Below, piece after piece: positions 1 through 5,894 of a stretch of DNA of 6,585 bases. The translations under genes were made by a program, and so were the position numbers. The stretch spans positions 1 through 6,585 of the forward strand of contig JAJDEL010000747.1 of assembly GCA_029259835.1 (NCBI GenBank), written 5' to 3'. This stretch comes from Planctomicrobium sp. (GTDB lineage Bacteria; Planctomycetota; Planctomycetia; Planctomycetales; Planctomycetaceae). Each line of letters starts with the position of its first letter. Within the stretch, counting starts at the first letter, position 1. The notes under the pieces were generated by a model. It made no database searches, was not told the DNA's origin, and saw only the letters and a list, made by a program, of their open reading frames with translations.

Positions 1-175
1 CGATTGCGCAAGTCACGCAAAGTGTCAGCCATCGTGATTGAGACTTCATTTGTTGGAAGACGAGTTGCCAGTCGCCGTAGAGATGGCTTCCGATGAATGA
101 AATGATCACTGCGACAACGCTGGCAATCGCAACGAAGAAGAGGCTCAAAAATAAGACTGGCAACCAGCGACGCAA
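1..175 (-). CDS. Partial membrane protein, N-terminus only (unrecognised)
   Basis: The reading frame is open from an in-frame TGA at about 203-205 to the left edge, giving 58 codons with codon use typical of a real gene. There is no ATG before codon 43. The best start is TTG at 175-173, preceded by AAGGAA at 188-183 with a 7-base gap, a strong Shine-Dalgarno match. The predicted N-terminus begins MRRWLPVLFLSLFF. Residues 5-29 form one strongly hydrophobic segment, followed by a polar stretch (GSHLYGDWQLVFQQMKSQSR, about 29-48) and the start of a second hydrophobic stretch (WLTLCVTCAI). Positive residues before the first segment suggest the N-terminus stays inside. It lies 99 bp after the CLC stop codon on the same strand, so it may be in the same transcript. 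Too little is present to name a family; it could be a permease, a sensor N-terminus or an anchored protein. That it codes is fairly sure; its function is unknown. Confidence 0.6.
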   Translation of the reverse strand, partial: MRRWLPVLFLSLFFVAIASVVAVIISFIGSHLYGDWQLVFQQMKSQSRWLTLCVTCAI

Positions 176-182
176 AGATTCG

Positions 183-188
183 TTCCTT
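183..188 (-). promoter_or_regulatory. Ribosome binding site deciding the TTG start of the left-edge gene
   Basis: On the minus strand the bases read AAGGAA, followed by seven bases and then TTG at 175. No in-frame ATG lies between the upstream stop and codon 43, so this site is the main reason for choosing TTG. Confidence 0.5.
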
Positions 189-212
189 CGTGGAAAGTCG
201 GTTCACGTTTCA

Positions 213-263
213 GTGGAATTGATAAGAGAAACACGAATGTTAGGCGTGATCGAGTCATTCCAC
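213..263. repeat. Inverted repeat between the CLC gene and the left-edge gene
   Basis: GTGGAAT at 213-219 is complementary to ATTCCAC at 257-263. A shorter pair, CACG at 232-235 and CGTG at 245-248, nests inside. An RNA of either strand could fold this way, but the outer loop is long and no T-run follows, so it is not a convincing terminator. It fills much of the 99-bp gap and may be chance. Confidence 0.25.
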
Positions 264-274
264 AAATGCAGTGA

Positions 275-2128
275 CTATTGTTCCTTTTCAGCCGCAAGTT
301 TGAATTCCATTAAGCGTCGATTGTAAGCAGCAATCACTTCTTTATGGCGCAGTGTTCCCAGTAGCTTTCCTTGATCGTTCGGGTCGACAACTGGCAGTTC
401 ATCAATCGCAACTGAAGTGAAACTTTGCAATGCAGTGTTCAGATCGTCTTCCGGAGTGACACTGACGACGCTCGGATTCATCACATCACCAGCATTTGCC
501 AACGTCCAGAGTGTTTCATCGTAGAGATACGACCGAACGTCGTCGTTCGAAAAAATTCCCACGAGCCGTTCGTTCTCGTCAACAACTGGGAAGTAATGTT
601 GTCTCGTCCGGGCGATCGTGTGAACGATATCGTCAAGTGACATTGCTTCTGGAATATGCACGAGTTCTTTTCGTTCGTGGTAGACATCCCGAACGAGCAT
701 CCCTTCCAGAATGTCGACAAGGAAATCTCCTCGGTGTGCTGGCGATTCCAATCTGGATGCAACCTGCTTCGAATAAAGTTTCCAGGGGCGTCCCATTGTA
801 TAGGTTAAAGTGGAAACCCACATTGTCGGCAACAGCAATCCGTAACCGCCCGTCATTTCGGAGACCATAATGATTGTTGAAAACGGAGCATGCGCACACC
901 CGGCAAAGAAACCAGCCATGCCAACAAGTGCAAACGCCTCTGGGTGAGGAACAAGGTCCGGCCACCAACTGTGAAACAGCAACCCAACCGCCCCACCGAC
1001 ACAGCCTCCGATGACCATCGACGGACCGAAAACACCGCCAGAACCGCCTGACGAAATCGTCAATGATGTCGTCAAAATCTTCACGACAGCTATCGTCAGC
1101 AACAATGGAATCCCTACGTCCGAGGCAGACGTCAACGCTTCTTGAAGTGTTCCGTAACCAGTGGAGAGAACCGCGAGGGCTTGGTGTTGTTCACCCCAGA
1201 GCGTGAACAAGGAGATTCCAAGAATCCCAGCCAGAGCGGCACCAATCGCAGGTCGGAAGATTTTCGGAACCGGAAGCTTGGCGAAGAGATTATGGACACC
1301 GTAAAAAGTCTTGATGTAACCGATTCCGAATAAAACCAGAATGATCGCGAGCAGTGCATACGGAAACAGTTCCAGCGGGGAGCCGGCGGTGTACGTCAAC
1401 TCGTCACCGAATAACGGCATATGCTGCTGTCCATCCGGCAACCATAACCCATAAACGCTGTAGCCGATAATCGAAGCAGTCGCGGCAGGGATAATCACTT
1501 CCGCTTCAAAGTCACTTTCACTGTAAAGGATTTCTGAAGCAAAGAGCGCACCAGCAAGCGGTGCTCGAAAGACAGCGCCAACACCAGCACCCATTCCGGC
1601 TGCGAGGAGAATTCTTCGATCTCGCGATGGCAGTTTCAGGAGTTTTCCAAGAAACGATCCGAACGAAGCACCAATCTGTGCAATCGGACCTTCTCGACCT
1701 CCTGAGCCGCCAGTCCCCAAAGTGATTGCAGAAGCAAACGTCTTCACAATCGGAATCCGACCGCGAATTCGACCACGCTTATTGTGATAAGCATCAATCG
1801 CAGCGTCCGTGCCGTGACCTTCCGCCTCGGGCGCGAAGGTATAAACCAACCACCCGGAGAGTAGACCTCCTATGGTCATCACGACAACAATCATCCATGG
1901 GGAGAAGTGATCAGAGTGGACTTCGCCGAAAATCGAGTGTTCTCCGACCGCCTCAGCAGGTGAGTATCCGGCGAAAATGACAAGCGTGTAATGCAGAACA
2001 AACTGACCGATGACCTGAAACGCAATCCCTCCTAGCCCAGCAATCATGCCAACCAAAATTGAAAGAAAGGTCCATTTGCCGGAAGCTTTCCAATCAAGGG
2101 TCGTAAACAGACGCTCCAGTTTGAACAC
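275..2128 (-). CDS. CLC-family chloride channel/transporter with tandem CBS domains
   Basis: An inner-membrane anion-transport protein of the voltage-gated ClC family (617 residues), expected to move chloride or a similar anion. Residues 20-455 are the hydrophobic CLC core. Visible signatures are GHGTDAAI (104-111) at the place of the usual GSGIP motif, GREGP (144-148) with the gating glutamate E146, FRAPLAGALF (188-197), GGVFGP (364-369) and the anion-coordinating tyrosine Y452 in KLYS. Compared with E. coli ClcA, the first of the two adjacent glutamates is kept (E199) but the second, the internal proton glutamate E203, aligns with isoleucine I200. Two CBS domains follow (about 478-540 and 546-605), which in relatives bind adenine nucleotides and modulate gating. 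The start is GTG at 2128 behind a GAGAGA-rich stretch, leaving a natural cytoplasmic N-terminus before the first membrane segment at about 20. It diverges from the cytochrome-like gene and may be co-transcribed with the small membrane gene downstream. Family is certain; channel or exchanger and exact ion are not. Confidence 0.95.
   Translation of the reverse strand: MFKLERLFTTLDWKASGKWTFLSILVGMIAGLGGIAFQVIGQFVLHYTLVIFAGYSPAEAVGEHSIFGEVHSDHFSPWMIVVVMTIGGLLSGWLVYTFAPEAEGHGTDAAIDAYHNKRGRIRGRIPIVKTFASAITLGTGGSGGREGPIAQIGASFGSFLGKLLKLPSRDRRILLAAGMGAGVGAVFRAPLAGALFASEILYSESDFEAEVIIPAATASIIGYSVYGLWLPDGQQHMPLFGDELTYTAGSPLELFPYALLAIILVLFGIGYIKTFYGVHNLFAKLPVPKIFRPAIGAALAGILGISLFTLWGEQHQALAVLSTGYGTLQEALTSASDVGIPLLLTIAVVKILTTSLTISSGGSGGVFGPSMVIGGCVGGAVGLLFHSWWPDLVPHPEAFALVGMAGFFAGCAHAPFSTIIMVSEMTGGYGLLLPTMWVSTLTYTMGRPWKLYSKQVASRLESPAHRGDFLVDILEGMLVRDVYHERKELVHIPEAMSLDDIVHTIARTRQHYFPVVDENERLVGIFSNDDVRSYLYDETLWTLANAGDVMNPSVVSVTPEDDLNTALQSFTSVAIDELPVVDPNDQGKLLGTLRHKEVIAAYNRRLMEFKLAAEKEQ
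314..697 (-). other. Tandem CBS domain pair (regulatory module of the CLC protein)
   Basis: This covers residues 478-605 of the CLC protein. The first CBS repeat runs from LVRDVYHERK through YFPVVDENERLVGIFSNDDV, the second from DVMNPSVVSVTPEDDL through DELPVVDPNDQGKLLG. Both show the CBS pattern of a xVMxxxxxxVxPxxxL-type opening and a closing PVVDxxxxLxG strand. Such pairs form a cytoplasmic Bateman module that usually senses ATP, AMP or related nucleotides. The ligand here is not predictable from the sequence. Confidence 0.88.
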
Positions 2129-2191
2129 GCAATTCTCTCTCGACCGAAGTTGGCAAACTCATAGCATAAAGTGAGCCGGGATTGTTTGGAG

Positions 2192-2203
2192 ATTGACATC
2201 AAT
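2192..2203. promoter_or_regulatory. Short inverted repeat in the divergent region, possible operator
   Basis: ATTGA and TCAAT flank a 2-base centre (ATTGACATCAAT). It is followed at once by TGATCA (2203-2208), so TTGA and TCAA half-site-like words recur within about 18 bases. A transcription-factor site between divergent genes would fit, but the arms are only 5 bp and could arise by chance. Confidence 0.2.
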
Positions 2204-2367
2204 GATCAAGGGATCTCTGACGATAATTCAAATCCTCTCACTATCGGTCATAATACAGCATCCGAAGAATGGCGTAACACTGTCTGATTCGACAGCAGAC
2301 AACTGATTCAACTATGCTGATGTGTCGACGGTGAGACGAATTTCTTGGAAAGAGTCGTAAGGTAGCT

Positions 2368-2372
2368 AGGAG
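2368..2372 (+). promoter_or_regulatory. Ribosome binding site supporting a TTG start at 2383
   Basis: AGGAG lies 10 bases before TTG at 2383. In this frame the nearest upstream stop is TGA at 2332-2334 and there is no ATG between it and the signal peptide. TTG at 2383 is therefore the best-supported start. Confidence 0.5.
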
Positions 2373-2382
2373 TAAATTAACG

Positions 2383-5300
2383 TTGATCCCTCTAATTCTT
2401 AGAAGAAACCGCTTCGCTGTGAAGGCAATACTGATTCCATTCTTCGTGTTGGGTCTTGGCAGCGGGTTCGCGTCTGGAGATGACGCGGCGGCGGAGCAGT
2501 TCGAGAAAGAAATTCGCCCGCTTTTCATCGAACATTGCATCGAGTGCCACAACCAGGACAACGACTCCGGCGACTTAATCATTGATTCGCGTGAGAGTTT
2601 GCTGAAAGGTGGAGAAGCAGGAGCGGCGATCAAACCAGGGCATGCTGAAGAAAGCCGAGTCATTCAAGCGGTGCGTCGCGTGGGTGAATTGAAGATGCCG
2701 CCGGAAGATTCCTTGAGTGAACAGCAAATCCGTTCGCTCGTCAAGTGGATAGAAGCGGGAGCGGTCTGGCCCGAAACATCTCCATCCTTGGCGGAATCAG
2801 TCCACCAAAACGCTCGAGATCATTGGGCATTCAAAAAAGTCGTGAAGCCGAACGTTCCGAAGTTGGCGAACGCGGAATGGGTGAGCAATCCAATTGACGC
2901 GTTCGTTCTGAGGAAACTTCGCAAACACAAGTTGGATCCTTCTTCTCAAGCAGACAAACGGACACTCCTGCGGAGAGTTTCATACACGCTGACCGGTCTT
3001 CCTCCGAGTTCTGAACAAGTTCAGCGATTCGGAAATGATTCAAGCCCTCAAGCTTACAAAGAAGCCATTGAGCGTATTCTCTCTTCCGAGCAATACGGTG
3101 AACAATGGGCGCGGCACTGGCTCGATGTCGCTCGTTACTCCGACACAAAGGGGTATGTCTATGCGAGAGAAGAACGTTTCTGGCCTCACGCTTGGGCTTA
3201 CCGTGACTGGGTGGTGAAGGCACTCAACAACGACGTTCCTTACGACCGTTTTCTTCTGCTACAACTTGCAGCAGATCAAGTTGAAGATCGGCAGCAAGCC
3301 GATCTGGCAGCGATGGGATTCCTGACGCTTGGTCGGCGATTTCTGGGAGTGAACCACCTGATCATCGATGACCGTATTGACGTCGTTTGTCGCGGAACGA
3401 TGGGACTGACGGTTGGTTGCGCCCGTTGTCACGATCACAAATACGATCCGATTCCGACAGCGGACTATTATTCTTTGTTCGGTGTCTTCAACAGTTCCTC
3501 GGAAGAACTGCTGCGACTCTCTGATGAGAAATCAGCGAATGAAGCGTTTGAGGCAGATCTCAAAAAGCGAATGGAAACTCTGGAAGCCAAATTGGCAGAA
3601 CATCGCGAAGAATCCTCGAAACGGGCGCGGAGTCGAATTCGTGATTATTTAGTGGCACAAACGGAACTTGGAAAATATCCGCAGAAAGGCTTCGACCAGA
3701 TTTTTGCGAAGACCGACCTTTTGCCTGAATTTGTCTGGAGATGGGAACGACATCTCGACCGTGCGCGACGCAATAATGATCCAATTTTTCTGGCATGGAA
3801 TCGCTTTGCAGCACTTCCCTTAGAGAAGTTTGAAGAGCAGACAATCAACGTTACAAAAGGTCTACACGAATCTTTGCCGGACGCTATCAACTCCGTGATT
3901 CTGGCTCTATTCACGACTCCTCCGAAAACGTTTTTAGAAGTCATTGAGCGATACGCTGGCCTATTCGAGTCAATCCGAGATGAAGTCGATGCAGAAGGTT
4001 TTTCAGGAACGTTCAAGGCTCCTGCCAAAGAAGCGATTCGAGAATTATTATTCGGGACTGAGTCACCCTCTATCGTTCCCAGTGAGTCGATTGTCCACAC
4101 CGAAGCGTTTTTTGACTCAGGGACAACGACTGAACTTTGGAAACTTCAAGGAGAAGTTGATCGTCTCATTGTGAACACTCCTCAGAACGTCCCGTTTGCA
4201 ATCACTTTAAAGGATCGACTGACGCCTAAAGATCCTCAAATATTGATACGTGGAAACGTGGAAAAGGCAGGGAGGATCGTACCACGACAGTTTCTCAAGG
4301 TTCTCTCTGGCGAAGAACAATCCCCATTCCAACACGGCAGCGGTCGACTTGAATTCGCCAAGGGTATCATTGACCCAGAAAATCCACTCACGGCACGTGT
4401 CATTGTGAATCGGGTCTGGACGCATCACTTCGGGCAAGGACTAGTTTCAACACCAAGCGACTTCGGCACCCGAGCCGAAACCCCGTCGCACCCTGAACTT
4501 CTCGACTGGCTCACAACATGGTTCATCGAAGAAGGCTGGAGTCTCAAAAAACTTCATTTGCTCATATTGACATCGAGTAGCTATCGACAAACATCCGAAG
4601 TCACCGACTCAACATTCGTTGCTCACGCAAATCAAATCGATCCGGGCAACCGTCTTCTCTGGCGCATGAACGCCCATCGAATGACGTTCGAAGAATTCCG
4701 CGATTCACTCTTAAACGTCTCTGGAGAATTGAAGTTGCAACTCGGCGGTAAACCAAAGGATCTCTTCAAGAAACCGTTCCCTCTGCGGAGAACACTCTAT
4801 GGACTTGTAGATCGTCAGTATCTCCCTGGAACTCTACGAGTCTTTGACTTCGCCAATCCCGATCTGCATATCCCGAAGCGAAGTGAAACAACCGTACCGC
4901 AACAGGCGTTGTTCTACTTAAATCATCCGATTGTCCTGGAACAGGTGCAGTCGCTCGTTAAACAGACTGAAAGTGTTGATGATTCATCGCTTCGCGTCCA
5001 GAAGTTATTCGAACGAATTCTTCAACGCCAACCGAGCAACGAGGAATTTTCTGAAGCGCTGCTCCTCGTTGCAGAAGCCGAGCAACCAGAACAGTCTAAA
5101 ACTTCTCCCACCGTGGCAGACTGGTCGTACGGATATGGAAAGTTTGATGAAGCAACAGAGAAGGTCGTCAACTTTCAACGGCTGCCACATTTCACCGGAA
5201 CAACATGGCAAGGCGGCCCAAGTTGGCCTGATTCAAAATTGGGTTGGGTCCAGTTGACAGCAACTGGCGGTCACCCTGGTAATGATCGCGAACACGCCGC

Positions 5301-5697
5301 GATTCGACGTTGGACAGCTCCACACGATGGCGAATTCCAGATCGAAACAAAACTCGTCCACGAACCGGCACCAGGAGATGGAATCCGAACTTTTATCGTT
5401 AGTTCAAAGCAAGGACTACTCGGCTCAAAAACGATTCATCAAAGCACAGTCGAGTTTAACGTTGCTTCGCTCTCAGTTTTGAAAGGTGAGACAATCGACT
5501 TCGTAGTCGATATTGGTGGTGTCTTGAATAGTGATCAATATCTGTGGTCGGTGAATATCAAGGATCAAGTAACGGAAACAGCGACACTTTGGGATTCAAA
5601 AGCAGACTTTAAGACGAACGACGTCAATCAACTCACTCCATGGGAACAATTGGCTCACGTATTGATTTGCACGAACGAATTTTTATTCGTCGACTAA
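2383..5697 (+). CDS. Secreted PSCyt1-PSCyt2-PSD1 (DUF1549/DUF1553) cytochrome-like protein
   Basis: A 1104-residue exported protein of the planctomycete cytochrome type. The signal peptide has a basic start (RRNRFAVK), a hydrophobic core at 15-29 and a likely cut after ASG (30-32). PSCyt1 (about 41-130) carries CIECH (52-56), a haem c site, with M105 in KMPP as a possible distal ligand. PSCyt2/DUF1549 (about 168-375) carries a second site, CARCH (346-350), in CARCHDHKYDPIP. Residues 376-650 are less conserved and partly coiled coil (about 385-420). PSD1/DUF1553 (about 655-900) starts near GIIDPENPLTARVIVNRVW. A beta-rich segment (about 912-1075) is inserted before the closing PSD1 piece ICTNEFLFVD (1095-1104). 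The family is thought to act outside the cytoplasm, but its reaction is unknown. With two CxxCH motifs, haem-based electron transfer is a fair inference. The partner is very likely the DUF1501 protein 197 bp downstream. Domain identity is very sure; function is open. Confidence 0.95.
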   Translation: MIPLILRRNRFAVKAILIPFFVLGLGSGFASGDDAAAEQFEKEIRPLFIEHCIECHNQDNDSGDLIIDSRESLLKGGEAGAAIKPGHAEESRVIQAVRRVGELKMPPEDSLSEQQIRSLVKWIEAGAVWPETSPSLAESVHQNARDHWAFKKVVKPNVPKLANAEWVSNPIDAFVLRKLRKHKLDPSSQADKRTLLRRVSYTLTGLPPSSEQVQRFGNDSSPQAYKEAIERILSSEQYGEQWARHWLDVARYSDTKGYVYAREERFWPHAWAYRDWVVKALNNDVPYDRFLLLQLAADQVEDRQQADLAAMGFLTLGRRFLGVNHLIIDDRIDVVCRGTMGLTVGCARCHDHKYDPIPTADYYSLFGVFNSSSEELLRLSDEKSANEAFEADLKKRMETLEAKLAEHREESSKRARSRIRDYLVAQTELGKYPQKGFDQIFAKTDLLPEFVWRWERHLDRARRNNDPIFLAWNRFAALPLEKFEEQTINVTKGLHESLPDAINSVILALFTTPPKTFLEVIERYAGLFESIRDEVDAEGFSGTFKAPAKEAIRELLFGTESPSIVPSESIVHTEAFFDSGTTTELWKLQGEVDRLIVNTPQNVPFAITLKDRLTPKDPQILIRGNVEKAGRIVPRQFLKVLSGEEQSPFQHGSGRLEFAKGIIDPENPLTARVIVNRVWTHHFGQGLVSTPSDFGTRAETPSHPELLDWLTTWFIEEGWSLKKLHLLILTSSSYRQTSEVTDSTFVAHANQIDPGNRLLWRMNAHRMTFEEFRDSLLNVSGELKLQLGGKPKDLFKKPFPLRRTLYGLVDRQYLPGTLRVFDFANPDLHIPKRSETTVPQQALFYLNHPIVLEQVQSLVKQTESVDDSSLRVQKLFERILQRQPSNEEFSEALLLVAEAEQPEQSKTSPTVADWSYGYGKFDEATEKVVNFQRLPHFTGTTWQGGPSWPDSKLGWVQLTATGGHPGNDREHAAIRRWTAPHDGEFQIETKLVHEPAPGDGIRTFIVSSKQGLLGSKTIHQSTVEFNVASLSVLKGETIDFVVDIGGVLNSDQYLWSVNIKDQVTETATLWDSKADFKTNDVNQLTPWEQLAHVLICTNEFLFVD
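2536..2550 (+). other. First haem c attachment motif (CIECH) in PSCyt1
   Basis: This encodes Cys52-Ile-Glu-Cys-His56. The two cysteines would bind haem covalently and the histidine would be the proximal ligand. The position soon after the signal peptide (EIRPLFIEHCIECH) is the standard opening of PSCyt1. Confidence 0.9.
3418..3432 (+). other. Second CxxCH motif (CARCH) in PSCyt2
   Basis: This encodes Cys346-Ala-Arg-Cys-His350 within CARCHDHKYDPIP, a typical stretch of DUF1549. It suits covalent haem c binding, making a di-haem protein plausible, though haem at this second site is inferred from the motif only. Confidence 0.75.
5116..5607 (+). other. Beta-rich domain inserted within the C-terminal PSD1 region
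   Basis: These codons give residues 912-1075. The segment opens ADWSYGYGKFDEATEKV and contains HFTGTTWQGGPSWPD, LTATGGHPGNDREHAAIRRW, EPAPGDGIRTFIVSS and GETIDFVVDIGG. Short alternating hydrophobic strands, many Gly and Trp, and an ending like DQYLWSVNI suggest a beta-sandwich, possibly carbohydrate-binding-like. It separates the PSD1 helical part (ending EALLLVAEAE) from the final WEQLAHVLICTNEFLFVD piece, which in many relatives follows directly. I recall similar insertions in other planctomycete PSD1 proteins but cannot name a family for it. Confidence 0.6.
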
Positions 5698-5707
5698 GTT
5701 TTGTAGG

Positions 5708-5733
5708 CTGGGTTAGCCTTTTGCATAACCCAG
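5708..5733. repeat. Perfect 8-bp stem-loop just after the cytochrome-like gene
   Basis: CTGGGTTA (5708-5715) and TAACCCAG (5726-5733) pair perfectly around the 10-base loop GCCTTTTGCA. It begins 11 bases after the stop codon. No T-run follows directly, so it is not a classic intrinsic terminator, but it could protect the 3' end of the mRNA or weaken read-through. The wording (GTAGGCTGGGTTAGC..GCATAACCCAG) resembles scattered REP-like palindromes of the GTAGGGTGGGTTAGC type seen in many bacteria, from memory rather than from a search. Confidence 0.6.
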
Positions 5734-5804
5734 TATCACGCTGGACGATGAACACCATCTGGAATTTGAACGATACAGAATCGCTAATGATTTTTTTTCG
5801 CCGG

Positions 5805-5877
5805 TTTCGTTTCTTTCGTGGACACATACTTAAGTGAGTTTGAATAACGACCACGAAAAAAGACGAAAGACACGAAA
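5805..5877. repeat. Inverted repeat built from TTTCGT/ACGAAA units
   Basis: The left arm, 5805-5821, contains TTTCGT at 5805-5810 and 5814-5819 and ends CTTTCGTGG. The right arm, 5851-5868, begins CCACGAAA and contains ACGAAA at 5853-5858 and 5863-5868, with a third copy at 5872-5877. The arms pair along nearly their whole length with about one mismatch and one indel, around a loop of 29 bases. The units are spaced 9-10 bases apart. The pattern matches the interspersed ACGAAAxACACGAAA-type repeats I recall from planctomycete intergenic regions. It may be a small mobile or regulatory repeat. Confidence 0.55.
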
Positions 5878-5894
5878 AGTAATATGGGGGAAGC

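Larger units (their letters stand above)
2129..2382. promoter_or_regulatory. Divergent intergenic region with promoters for both flanking genes
   Basis: These 254 bp separate the GTG start of the minus-strand CLC gene from the TTG start of the plus-strand cytochrome-like gene, so promoters for both directions should lie here. A weak plus-strand sigma-70-like candidate is TCGACA (2289-2294) and TATGCT (2313-2318) with an 18-base spacer. For the minus strand a TATGCT-like hexamer lies at about 2162-2167, without a convincing -35 box. I see no RNA gene or riboswitch-like fold. The promoter boxes are guesses; planctomycete consensus sequences are poorly fixed. Confidence 0.4.

Noticed and set aside
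93..326. Plus-strand open frame of 77 codons at the left end
   Set aside because: It overlaps the 3' end of the CLC gene and the left-edge membrane gene on the opposite strand, and its product shows no domain.
2241..2663. Minus-strand open frame of 140 codons across the divergent region and the start of the cytochrome-like gene
   Set aside because: It overlaps the signal peptide and first haem motif antisense, and its product is low-complexity Ser/Arg-rich with no recognisable domain.
3645..4100. Minus-strand open frame of 151 codons inside the cytochrome-like gene
   Set aside because: It is fully antisense to a clearly coding frame, with no recognisable domain; typical of a shadow frame.
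5771..5798. Possible intrinsic terminator: CGAT/ATCG mini-stem followed by eight T
   Set aside because: The stem is only 4 bp and is separated from the T-run by seven bases, too weak for a terminator.
5640..5837. Plus-strand open frame of 65 codons over the end of the cytochrome-like gene
   Set aside because: It starts inside PSD1 coding sequence in another frame and runs through both repeats; nothing supports translation.
5851..5877. Possible CRISPR-like array of ACGAAA units
   Set aside because: The units are 6 bases with 3-4 base gaps and only three copies; there are no spacers of CRISPR length and no cas genes.
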